From assembly GCA_937927975.1 (NCBI GenBank), contig CALEZT010000172.1, positions 1-64,000 of the forward strand: a stretch of DNA of 64,000 bases, given 5' to 3'. Below the pieces are notes generated by a model that was not told where the DNA came from, did no database searches, and was given only the letters and a program-made list of their open reading frames with translations. The DNA is from an uncultured Phycisphaerales bacterium (lineage in GTDB: Bacteria; Planctomycetota; Phycisphaerae; Sedimentisphaerales; Anaerobacaceae). The stretch's first letter is position 1. The number at the start of each line of letters is the position of its first letter. Below, one piece after another: positions 1 through 10,829 of this stretch. The translations under genes and the position numbers were made by a program.

Positions 1-20
1 TCTCGTCGTGATCGCAAGGC

Positions 21-26
21 TATAAT
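21..26 (+). promoter_or_regulatory. -10 box of a probably leaderless promoter
   Basis: A perfect TATAAT lies 7 bases before the ATG of the nucleotidyltransferase gene. A start site about 7 bases downstream would fall on or next to that ATG, and no Shine-Dalgarno sequence separates them. The -35 box would lie at or beyond the window edge, so only half of the promoter can be judged. Confidence 0.5.
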
Positions 27-32
27 ACGGGT

Positions 33-347
33 ATGGATCGCGGTACGCTGCTAGCGCAAGTGAAGGACGCCGTTCTGGGCATCGAGCCGACGGCCGAAGT
101 CATTCTCTATGGATCTCGTGCTCGCGGCGATTCGAATGCGGATTCCGACTGGGATTTCCTGATCCTGGTGGACGGGCGAGTTGACGATGGTCGCGTGGAT
201 GCCATTCGACACAGCCTCTACGAAATCGAGTGGGAGTCCGATGAGGTCCTCTCGTCGATCGTGCGAAGTCGGGACCAGTGGAACAGCAGACCTTTGAAGG
301 GCACACCTTTCCACCGCAACATCGAACTTGAGGGCATCGCATTGTGA
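33..347 (+). CDS. MNT-type nucleotidyltransferase, putative antitoxin of an MNT/HEPN pair
   Basis: This 104-residue protein is a minimal nucleotidyltransferase fold. Residues 27-41 carry the family signature GS-X10-DXD (G27, S28, D39, D41), the metal and NTP site of Pol-beta-like MNT proteins. In characterised pairs the MNT protein neutralises its HEPN partner by transferring nucleotides to it. The stop overlaps the start of the HEPN gene by 4 nt (GTGA), as expected for a coupled two-gene module. A perfect -10 box just upstream suggests a leaderless message. Whether it acts as an antitoxin or as a housekeeping nucleotidyltransferase is inferred from family and context. Confidence 0.85.
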   Translation: MDRGTLLAQVKDAVLGIEPTAEVILYGSRARGDSNADSDWDFLILVDGRVDDGRVDAIRHSLYEIEWESDEVLSSIVRSRDQWNSRPLKGTPFHRNIELEGIAL

Positions 348-742
348 GTGCATTGCCCAGAGACCTCGTTGTGCATCGCCTGCAGAGGGCAAGGGAGTCT
401 CTGGTGGACGCCCGCATTCTGGCGGATGCAGAGCGACGGAATCCCTGCGTGAACCGACTCTATTATGCCTGTTTTTACGCGGTGTCGGCGCTTCTCGCGA
501 AGGAAGGGCTCTCCTCGTCAAAGCACTCGGGAGTTCGGAGCCTTTTCAATCAACACTTTGTGAAGACGAACGTGATCCGTGCGGAGACGGCGCGTATCTT
601 CAACGATCTGTTCGAACGTCGCCAGGAGGGCGATTACGTGGATTTCGTTTGCTTCGAGGAGCAGCAGGTGCGCGCGTGGATGCCGCTGGCAGAGGCGTTT
701 GTCGATCGGATTGCGAGTCTGATCGGAATCTCGCCCGAGTGA
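344..742 (+). CDS. HEPN-domain protein, putative toxin partner
   Basis: A 132-residue all-helical HEPN protein starting at a GTG that overlaps the upstream stop. The family segment RLYYACFYAVSALL sits at residues 38-51, followed by KHSGVRSLFNQHFV and a late FERRQEGDY block, all typical of the Pfam HEPN type that pairs with MNT proteins. The R-X4-6-H ribonuclease motif of active HEPN toxins is not intact: R38 is present, but the expected His position is Phe44 or Tyr45. It may therefore be a non-nucleolytic HEPN protein. Together with the MNT gene it forms a compact two-gene unit at the window edge. Confidence 0.8.
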   Translation: MSALPRDLVVHRLQRARESLVDARILADAERRNPCVNRLYYACFYAVSALLAKEGLSSSKHSGVRSLFNQHFVKTNVIRAETARIFNDLFERRQEGDYVDFVCFEEQQVRAWMPLAEAFVDRIASLIGISPE

Positions 743-904
743 TTTCTGGCGGAGATGGGCGTTCGGGCAAATCGATTTCCGTTGATCTTCATGATAACAG
801 CCCCCTGGCTGGTGCGTCTGTTGAATAGTGGCCGCCTGGGACAACATACGCGGCGAGGCGGTCGAAGTCGGAAGGGGAGACGATCTGTTTTGAAAGGACG
901 AGAC

Positions 905-1909
905 ATGACGTGCGCGAGAAGCGGGTGGATTGCGAGTTGGGTTGGGTTGTGTGTTCTGAGCATCTCCGGGTTTGGGCGAGCGGGCACGTTGGTGCTTTCG
1001 CCGCAGAAGGCGCTGGCCGAGCCTGGGAAGTGGACGCTCCTGCCGCCGGAGTCGGCGATGATCGATGGCGACGCAGTTCCGCTGTATGAGAAAGCGGCCC
1101 AGGCGCTTCCGGACAAGGCGGGGGACGAGCAGATTCGCAAGTGGGCGGCCATGCCCATCGAACAGTTGCCCCTCGATCAAGTGGAAGACGCGCTGTCGAA
1201 GTACACGGAAAGCCTCAAGGCGGCGGCCAGGGCGGCCAAATGTCGCCAGAGCAATTGGCCCGAGTATACGCCTGGGATGGAGGTCAAGTACCTGGAGGAA
1301 TACCGCCGGATCGCTTTCGCCGTTCGGTTGTGGGCGAGACTGGAGATCGCCAACGAGGGATACGACGGGGCGATTCTCGCTCTGCAAACGGCATTCGGGA
1401 TGAGCAGGCACATCGGACAGGCTCCGACGATCATTCAGGTGTTGGTCGGGACCTCAATCGGCGGCGTGGCATGCAGGCAGGTCGCGGAATTCGTCCAGGG
1501 AGTGGATGCCCCGAATCTGTATCCTGCGCTGGCGAGTCTCCCAAGGCCGTTCGTGCAGATGGAGAAGGCCCTGGAGACGGAGCGAAAGGCTGCCGGGCCG
1601 CAAGGCGTGCTGGAGGGCTCCAATGCAGCATTGGATCGGTTCCGGCTTATCACGACGAGGTTGGACCGCGATCTGGCGGCTCTGCAGTGTGTCGAGGCGA
1701 TCCGCTCGTATGCGGCTTTGCACGGCGGAAAACTGCCTGCGAGTTTGGCGGATATCACGGAGGTTTCCGTGCCCGGCGACCCGACCAATAATGGAGAGCC
1801 CTTCCGCTATGCGGCGACAGGCTCAACGGCGATCCTGGAGTCGTTCCTTCCCCCTGGCGGCAGCGAGAAGGAGCAGGTTCGGTACGAGATCAGCGTCAAA
1901 GGCAGGTAG
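905..1909 (+). CDS. secreted protein of unknown function
   Basis: The ATG at 905 is preferred because AAGGA lies about 8 bases upstream and the protein then begins with a plausible signal peptide of about 26 residues ending near FGRAG. The frame is open further upstream, but that part shows no conserved features. The mature 334-residue product is largely helical. Its last 100 residues contain a segment (ALQCVEAIRSYAALHGGKLP, then DPTNNGEPFRY) of the kind seen at the C-terminus of planctomycete envelope proteins that read like degenerate pseudopilin or TPR-like proteins. I do not recognise a named family. It stands alone between the MNT/HEPN pair and the YacP-like gene. Confidence 0.6.
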   Translation: MTCARSGWIASWVGLCVLSISGFGRAGTLVLSPQKALAEPGKWTLLPPESAMIDGDAVPLYEKAAQALPDKAGDEQIRKWAAMPIEQLPLDQVEDALSKYTESLKAAARAAKCRQSNWPEYTPGMEVKYLEEYRRIAFAVRLWARLEIANEGYDGAILALQTAFGMSRHIGQAPTIIQVLVGTSIGGVACRQVAEFVQGVDAPNLYPALASLPRPFVQMEKALETERKAAGPQGVLEGSNAALDRFRLITTRLDRDLAALQCVEAIRSYAALHGGKLPASLADITEVSVPGDPTNNGEPFRYAATGSTAILESFLPPGGSEKEQVRYEISVKGR

Positions 1910-2208
1910 TCGGGTGCATGTCCGTGGTTGCGTGGGTGTCGTAGGCCGGTGGCGTCCATGGCGTGCGTTTGTCGCTTGGGGGATACCAGCGGAGAGAGGG
2001 GCCAACCGTCCGATGGTTTCTTTGTGCCCCCGGACAATCGGGCGAGCTACTGCGTACTTGCCGATATCTTTCCCATGCGGCATAATCTGGCTTCGATTCT
2101 CGCGAATCCTATGCAGGATCGCGAACAAAGGGCCGGGTGGGGCGTTATTGTCGATTGAGCGACCGCGTTCTGCCGGCTCTCAACGAAGGCTGTGAGGATG
2201 TCGAAGGC

Positions 2209-2688
2209 ATGACGATTATCGATGGAAACAACCTGCTGTGGGCCCTGCACGAGGGGTTCGGCGAACGCGAGATTACGAATGAAGTCGAGTTGTGTCGCGC
2301 GCTGAGCCAGTACTTCGCCCGACTGGCCGAGACGGGACAGGTGGTCTTCGATGGCGCCGGACCCTCGGACAAGAGCCAGTTCGACACGATGGACTACCTG
2401 GAGGTCTACTTTGCCGGTTTCCATCGCGACGCCGACAGCGTCATGGAGGGGAAGATCCTCGCCGACACATCGCCCCGACGTCTGACGGTCGTCAGCAGCG
2501 ATCGGCAGATTCGAAAAGCCGCCGGCGAGCGAAAGGCCAAAGCCCTCAAGTCGGAGGACTTCTGGGAGCAGGTGCAGAAGGAACTGAGCCGAAAAGCGCC
2601 GAAGCGCAGGGAACCCGAGGAAAAGCGGGAAGGGCTCACCGAAGGTGAGACCGACAAGTGGCTGGAAGCCTTCGGTCTGGACAAATAG
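2209..2688 (+). CDS. YacP/NYN-domain nuclease-like protein
   Basis: The product begins MTIIDGNNLLWALHEG, the N-terminal strand and acidic Asn/Asp loop of PIN-like NYN (YacP/Rae1-type) ribonucleases. Further acidic positions follow in VVFDGAGPSD (about residues 45-54) and LTVVSSDRQIRKAA (about 92-105), matching the spaced acidic residues that bind metal in this fold. The 159-residue length is close to the family norm of about 160-170. The C-terminal 40 residues are charged and probably flexible. The ATG at 2209 is chosen because the family motif starts right after it. B. subtilis Rae1 cleaves mRNA on the ribosome; whether this homologue does so is inference. The 299 bp upstream (1910-2208) contain nothing I can recognise. 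Confidence 0.75.
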   Translation: MTIIDGNNLLWALHEGFGEREITNEVELCRALSQYFARLAETGQVVFDGAGPSDKSQFDTMDYLEVYFAGFHRDADSVMEGKILADTSPRRLTVVSSDRQIRKAAGERKAKALKSEDFWEQVQKELSRKAPKRREPEEKREGLTEGETDKWLEAFGLDK

Positions 2689-2796
2689 TAATTGGCTGAG
2701 TCGGCATGGGGGAACGGCATGACCGGGGGATGGCGGCATTGGGAAGGCGGGTCGATTCGTGTCCGGATCATCGAACAAGCCTGCTGTGATTTTTTA

Positions 2797-2825
2797 TTGC
2801 GTGTCCCGGCCTGCAGGAGTATAAA
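2797..2825 (+). promoter_or_regulatory. sigma-70-type promoter for the pyruvate:ferredoxin oxidoreductase gene
   Basis: TTGCGT (2797-2802) and TATAAA (2820-2825) are separated by exactly 17 bp. Transcription would start near 2832, giving a leader of about 140 nt before the ATG at 2972. No riboswitch fold was recognised in that leader. Confidence 0.55.
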
Positions 2826-2971
2826 AGACCTTTCTTCGCACGCCAGGCGCACATGCAGGGGGCCTATTCTTGCCCGGCTGTGTAAGCAGGATGCTTCCTG
2901 AGGCCGGCGGTAATGGAGTACCCTAGAGCTAAGTTATTGTTGTTTCAGCTTTTACGACAGATGGAGACCCT

Positions 2972-6589
<3,618 letters not shown>

Positions 6590-6611
6590 AAGGGGATGGC
6601 AGGGAGTTGAC

Positions 6612-7439
6612 ATGGTCGCCAGGGTGGTGTGCCAGGTTGTTCTGACCGTGTTGACAGGTTTGACTCTCACCGGCTGCGGCCGGCAGGTTGCTCAGAGTCC
6701 TTCGCGGGATTCGGGCCTGCCGGCCGCAGGGCCGGTTTCCGTGTCTGCGCCGCAGCCTTTTGTCATGCCCTCGATCGAGGTCGTGGGCGGGTTGGCCGCC
6801 TGGAGGCAGACCACGAAGCTCGAGTTCGACGCGATCGTGGCGGCGTACCACTCCGACGGCGGCGTCTATCTCACCGAACACCAATTCTCTCTCTACCCCT
6901 GGTCCGACGCCATTGGGGTGGCGGCGGGCGAGCCTCGCCTCCGGATCTCCTGGCAGGTCGTCTGTGGACGTTGCACCCTCGAAGGCGATCCCACGCTGGA
7001 TGTCTCGCCGCTGAAGGGCTCCTATCACGAATATGCCGACGCGGTCATGCAGATCGTGACGGCACCGGCCCGCTTGCAGGAGAGCAGCGTTTCGCTCAAC
7101 CGCAGGCCCATTCCCATGCAGATCGCGGGCCGGTGGTACCAGCCTGTGGAGGCCAGGTTCGGTCCCAAAGAGATCATCTCCCGCGAGAAAGGGCGCGAGC
7201 GGGTCACACTCTGCGAGCCGTACTGGACGCAGGGCGTCTATTTCGAGAACCAGGCCAATTCCATCGTCGACATGATCTGGCTGGCCAATCCCGGCGAACA
7301 GAGGTATCTCCTTGTTCGCGGCTACGATTACGCACCGGTCGCGAGCGGAGTCCGAATCCCCACCAAGATCGAGGTCTTTCGATCCGATGCCGGGGCCCGG
7401 ATCGGTTCGCGGCTAGCCCTGATCGACCTGAAACGATAG
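6612..7439 (+). CDS. lipoprotein of unknown function
   Basis: It starts 22 bp after the oxidoreductase stop and may be cotranscribed with it. Residues 1-22 form a lipoprotein signal: a hydrophobic stretch ending in the lipobox LTGC, with the lipidated cysteine at position 22. The 275-residue product has a segment GLAAWRQTTKLEFDAI near residue 60, and the rest looks beta-rich. This layout recalls the LolA/LolB-like outer-membrane lipoprotein-sorting fold seen in planctomycete lipoproteins, but the similarity is weak and I do not assign a function. Confidence 0.65.
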   Translation: MVARVVCQVVLTVLTGLTLTGCGRQVAQSPSRDSGLPAAGPVSVSAPQPFVMPSIEVVGGLAAWRQTTKLEFDAIVAAYHSDGGVYLTEHQFSLYPWSDAIGVAAGEPRLRISWQVVCGRCTLEGDPTLDVSPLKGSYHEYADAVMQIVTAPARLQESSVSLNRRPIPMQIAGRWYQPVEARFGPKEIISREKGRERVTLCEPYWTQGVYFENQANSIVDMIWLANPGEQRYLLVRGYDYAPVASGVRIPTKIEVFRSDAGARIGSRLALIDLKR

Positions 7440-7594
7440 CCTTCTTGCCCGATCGTCCTCCGTCGTCCAGCGAATGTGCCGCTGGCCATCCCTTGTGGTT
7501 GCGTCACGTAGATTGGTGAACTATCATCACGGCGGTGACGTACGGTTCGTAGTGGTGCGGCGTTGAGCTTTCGGGTGGCAGCGGTGTTCACCGG

Positions 7595-8839
7595 GTGTCG
7601 ATGGGGTCTGTACGGACTACAATCTGGGTTCTTCTGAGCATCGTCCTCGTGGCCGTGCTGGCGGTCTTCTTCCTCCGTCGGGGAGGGATCGGCCCAAGGT
7701 CCGCGACGATGAATGACGGCGCCGGTCGGCAGACGCCTGGAACCCTGGAAGCTCCGCGATTGCACGGCAGTTGGTCCATGTTCCACGGCGGCCAGGGGCT
7801 GTTGGGCCGGGCCGACGGTTCGCTGGACGATTCGCTGACCCTTCTGTGGCGATTCAAGACGGAAGCCGAGGTCAAGTCCTCGCCTGCTATCGAGGGAGGA
7901 CGGGTGTTCGTCGGTTCCTCGGATCGCCACCTCTACGCTCTCGATTTGCAGACCGGGAAGAAACTGTGGTCCTATAAGGCTGAGGATGCAATCGAGTCTT
8001 CGCCGTGCGTGATCGATGGACGGGTGTTCGTCGGTTCCTCGGACAATCATCTGTATGCGCTGGACGCCGGGACCGGCGAACTGAAATGGAGATATGAGAC
8101 CGACGGGCAGATCCTGGGCTCGCCGAACTGGACGCGCTCGCCCGATGGGCAGAAGACCTGGATCATCGTGGGCAGCTACGACAACAGGGTTCACTGTGTC
8201 GATGCCGAGAGCGGCCAGGCGGTCTGGACGTATGAGACGGGCAATTACATCAACGGTTCGCCCGCGGTGGACCAGGGCAAGTGCGTCTTTGGCGGCTGCG
8301 ACGCACTGATCCACGTGGTCTCGCTGACCGACGGCTCGAAGATTGCCGAGATCGACAGCGGGTCCTACATCGCCGCCTCCGCCGCGTTCCTGGACGGCCA
8401 AGTCTACGTCGGCAACTACGAGAACGTCTTCTTGCGGGCCGACCTGAGCGAAGGCAGGATCCTCTGGAAGTACACGCAGGGCGAGGCCCCGTTCTTTTCA
8501 TCACCCGCGGTGACCGAGCAGTTTGTGGTCCTGGGGGGGCGGGACAGGCATGTTCACTGCGTGCGTCGCGACAACGGCCGGCGGGTCTGGACCTTCAAGA
8601 CCCTGGACGAGGTGAACAGCTCGCCGGCGATCTGCGGAGACAAGGTCGTTGTCGGCAGCGACGACGGGCGGCTCTATCTGCTCGCTCTGGCCGACGGCAA
8701 ACTGCTGTGGTCCTATGAGATCGGCCAGCCGGTGACTTCGTCGCCGGCCGTGGCGGGCGGCCTGGTCGTGGTCGGCAGCGACGACGGGTACGTTTATGCG
8801 TTCGGTCCCAAATCGGCCGAGGGAGCGAAATCTCCATGA
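7595..8839 (+). CDS. membrane-anchored PQQ-like beta-propeller protein
   Basis: After a short N-terminus, a single membrane segment (about residues 8-26, IWVLLSIVLVAVLAVFFL) anchors a propeller on the outside of the membrane. At least seven repeats of about 40 residues follow the pattern SSPAI..G.VFVGS.D..LYALD..TG..LW.Y, the BamB/PQQ-like blade. Quinoprotein catalytic residues are not evident, so it is more likely a binding or scaffold propeller. The start may be the GTG at 7595 or the ATG at 7601, and no clear Shine-Dalgarno sequence distinguishes them. The stop overlaps the next ATG by 4 nt, coupling it to the glycosyltransferase gene. Confidence 0.85.
   Translation: MSMGSVRTTIWVLLSIVLVAVLAVFFLRRGGIGPRSATMNDGAGRQTPGTLEAPRLHGSWSMFHGGQGLLGRADGSLDDSLTLLWRFKTEAEVKSSPAIEGGRVFVGSSDRHLYALDLQTGKKLWSYKAEDAIESSPCVIDGRVFVGSSDNHLYALDAGTGELKWRYETDGQILGSPNWTRSPDGQKTWIIVGSYDNRVHCVDAESGQAVWTYETGNYINGSPAVDQGKCVFGGCDALIHVVSLTDGSKIAEIDSGSYIAASAAFLDGQVYVGNYENVFLRADLSEGRILWKYTQGEAPFFSSPAVTEQFVVLGGRDRHVHCVRRDNGRRVWTFKTLDEVNSSPAICGDKVVVGSDDGRLYLLALADGKLLWSYEIGQPVTSSPAVAGGLVVVGSDDGYVYAFGPKSAEGAKSP
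7898..8043 (+). repeat. exact 26-bp direct repeat between adjacent propeller blades
   Basis: A 26-base string (7898-7923, starting GGACGGGTGTTCGTCGG) recurs exactly at 8018-8043, a period of 120 bp or one 40-residue blade. A second pair of the same kind occurs near 8655 and 8772 (GTCGGCAGCGACGACGGG), also near one blade apart. Exact identity at synonymous sites indicates recent blade duplication or gene conversion within the propeller. Confidence 0.75.
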
Positions 8840-10131
8840 GAATCGTCCAAATCTGTCCGGGCTCCGGCGACAACTTCTATTGCGAGAACTGCCTGCGCGA
8901 CGCGGCTTTGGTCAAGGCCGTCCGCGGACTCGGGCACGACGTGCTGATGGTGCCGCTGTATCTGCCGCTGCAAGCGGACAAGGTCGAGCAGGTCAGCAAC
9001 GCCCCGATCTTCTTCGGCGGCGTCAACGTCTACCTGCAGCAGAAGCTCTCGTTGTTCCGCAAGACGCCGCGGTGGATCGACCGCTGGTTCGACTCCCGCG
9101 GACTGCTCGAATGGGCAGGACGCAAGGCGGGGATGACCAACGCCCGCGATCTCGGCGAAACGACGATCTCCATGCTGCAGGGCGAAGACGGACGGCAGGT
9201 GAAGGAACTCGACCGGTTTGTCGATTGGCTCGTGACCGAGCAGCAGAAACCCGACGTCGTGTGCCTGTCCAACGTATTGCTCGCGGGGTTGGCCCGGCGG
9301 ATCAAGGAGCGGCTCGGCGTTCCCGTCGTGTGCCTCTTGCAGGACGAGGACGGGTTCCTCGATGGTCTGACCTCGCCGTACGCGGAGCGGGCATGGGCCG
9401 TGGTCCACGAGCGGGTGCGTGACATCGACGCATTCCTGGCCGTCAGCAAGTACTATGGCGACACGATGGCGACCCGCCTGAAGGCGGACGCCGGCAGGAT
9501 GCATGTCGTTCGCATGGGCGTCGAGTTGGACGTGTACAGACCGCACGAGAGCGGCCCGACGGTCCCGACGATCGGCTTTCTCTCGCGAATGTGTCCGGAG
9601 CGGGGCCTGGATAAATTGGTCGACGCGTTCATCCTGCTCAAGAGAAACGCCGGGCTCAAGTCCGCGAAGCTGCGGATCTCCGGCGGCAGAAGCGGCGCGG
9701 ACGAGCCTTTCATCAAGCGACAACAGGACAAGCTCGAGGCCGCAGGCATTCTGGGCGACGTCGAGTTTCTCCAGACCTTCGACCGCGACGCCAAACTGGA
9801 ATTTCTAAGGAGTCTTTCTGTGCTGTCGGTGCCGGAGCCCCAGCCGGTGGCGTACGGGCTCTACGTCCTGGAGGCTCTTGCGATGGGCGTGCCGGTCGTG
9901 GAGCCTGCGATCGGGTGTTTCCCCGAGACGATTGCGGCAACCGGTGGAGGCGTCCTGTACGAGCCGAACACCGCCGAGCGATTGGCTCAGGCGATGGAGC
10001 CGTTGCTGGCGGACTTGCAGGCCGCCCGCAAGCTCGGAGCCGCGGGCCGGGCGGGGATGCTCAAGGCGTTCGACATCGGCCGGACCGCCGGCGAGATGGT
10101 CCGCGTATACGAACAGATCGTTCGCAAGTGA
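8836..10131 (+). CDS. family 4 (GT-B) glycosyltransferase
   Basis: A 431-residue protein beginning MRIVQICPGSG, with a GT-B N-terminal Rossmann domain and a C-terminal GT4 donor-binding domain. TIGFLSRMCPERGLDKLVDA is the inter-domain GT4 signature, and LEALAMGVPVVEP near residue 350 is the nucleotide-sugar-binding segment. The N-terminus carries an unusual CENCLRDAAL motif after the glycine loop. It overlaps the upstream propeller gene by 4 nt and is followed 17 bp later by an ABC ATPase, so glycan synthesis and export may be linked. The sugar donor cannot be told from sequence. Confidence 0.85.
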   Translation: MRIVQICPGSGDNFYCENCLRDAALVKAVRGLGHDVLMVPLYLPLQADKVEQVSNAPIFFGGVNVYLQQKLSLFRKTPRWIDRWFDSRGLLEWAGRKAGMTNARDLGETTISMLQGEDGRQVKELDRFVDWLVTEQQKPDVVCLSNVLLAGLARRIKERLGVPVVCLLQDEDGFLDGLTSPYAERAWAVVHERVRDIDAFLAVSKYYGDTMATRLKADAGRMHVVRMGVELDVYRPHESGPTVPTIGFLSRMCPERGLDKLVDAFILLKRNAGLKSAKLRISGGRSGADEPFIKRQQDKLEAAGILGDVEFLQTFDRDAKLEFLRSLSVLSVPEPQPVAYGLYVLEALAMGVPVVEPAIGCFPETIAATGGGVLYEPNTAERLAQAMEPLLADLQAARKLGAAGRAGMLKAFDIGRTAGEMVRVYEQIVRK

Positions 10132-10148
10132 TTGAGACGAGGGCAGGG

Positions 10149-10829
10149 ATGGTCGAGCTTGTCGATGTGACGAAGACTTATGGCGACCCGGGCGATCCCG
10201 GATCGGTGAGCGTGCTCAAAGGCATCACGCTGACGATCGAGCGGGGCCGGGCCATCGCGATTGTCGGGCCCTCCGGCTGCGGCAAGAGCACGCTGCTGAA
10301 CATCATCGGCGGCCTGGACCACGCGACGAGCGGGCGGGTCCTGTTCGATGGGAAGGACCTGGCCGGACTTAATGACGATGATCTGGCTCGCATTCGAAGC
10401 CGCGAGATCGGGTTCGTATTTCAGATGCATCATCTGTTGCCCCAGTGCACCGTGCTCGAGAACGTGCTGGTGCCGACGTTGGCCGGCAGAGAACGAACAG
10501 GGACGCGGAGAGATGCCGAGTCGCTCCTGACCCGCGTCGGTTTGGCGGATCGCATGTCGCATCGGCCGGGCGAATTGTCGGGCGGGCAGAGGCAACGCGT
10601 GGCGGTCGCGAGAGCTCTGATCAACAAGCCCAGGCTGCTGCTGGCCGACGAGCCGACCGGCTCGCTCGATGAAGAGTCCTCTCTGAGCATCGCCGGACTC
10701 CTGGCCCAGCTCAATCACGACGACGGCGTGACTATGGTCGTCGTGACGCACGCCCGCGAATTGGCGTCGCGGATGGGGCATGTCGTCGAATTGAGCGCCG
10801 GCATTCTGAGCGACAGGGGACGGCCATGA
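10149..10829 (+). CDS. ABC transporter ATP-binding protein (MacB/LolD type)
   Basis: This 226-residue ATPase has Walker A GPSGCGKST at residues 40-48, the signature LSGGQRQRVAVARAL, and Walker B RLLLADEPTGSLDE. The length and the TGSLDE ending of Walker B are typical of the MacB/LolD/FtsE class, which drives envelope permeases of the FtsX type. The ATG at 10149 has a purine-rich GAGGGCAGGG before it, and the open frame upstream is a shadow of the glycosyltransferase gene. The stop overlaps the permease start by 4 nt, so the two form a stoichiometric pair. Confidence 0.95.
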   Translation: MVELVDVTKTYGDPGDPGSVSVLKGITLTIERGRAIAIVGPSGCGKSTLLNIIGGLDHATSGRVLFDGKDLAGLNDDDLARIRSREIGFVFQMHHLLPQCTVLENVLVPTLAGRERTGTRRDAESLLTRVGLADRMSHRPGELSGGQRQRVAVARALINKPRLLLADEPTGSLDEESSLSIAGLLAQLNHDDGVTMVVVTHARELASRMGHVVELSAGILSDRGRP

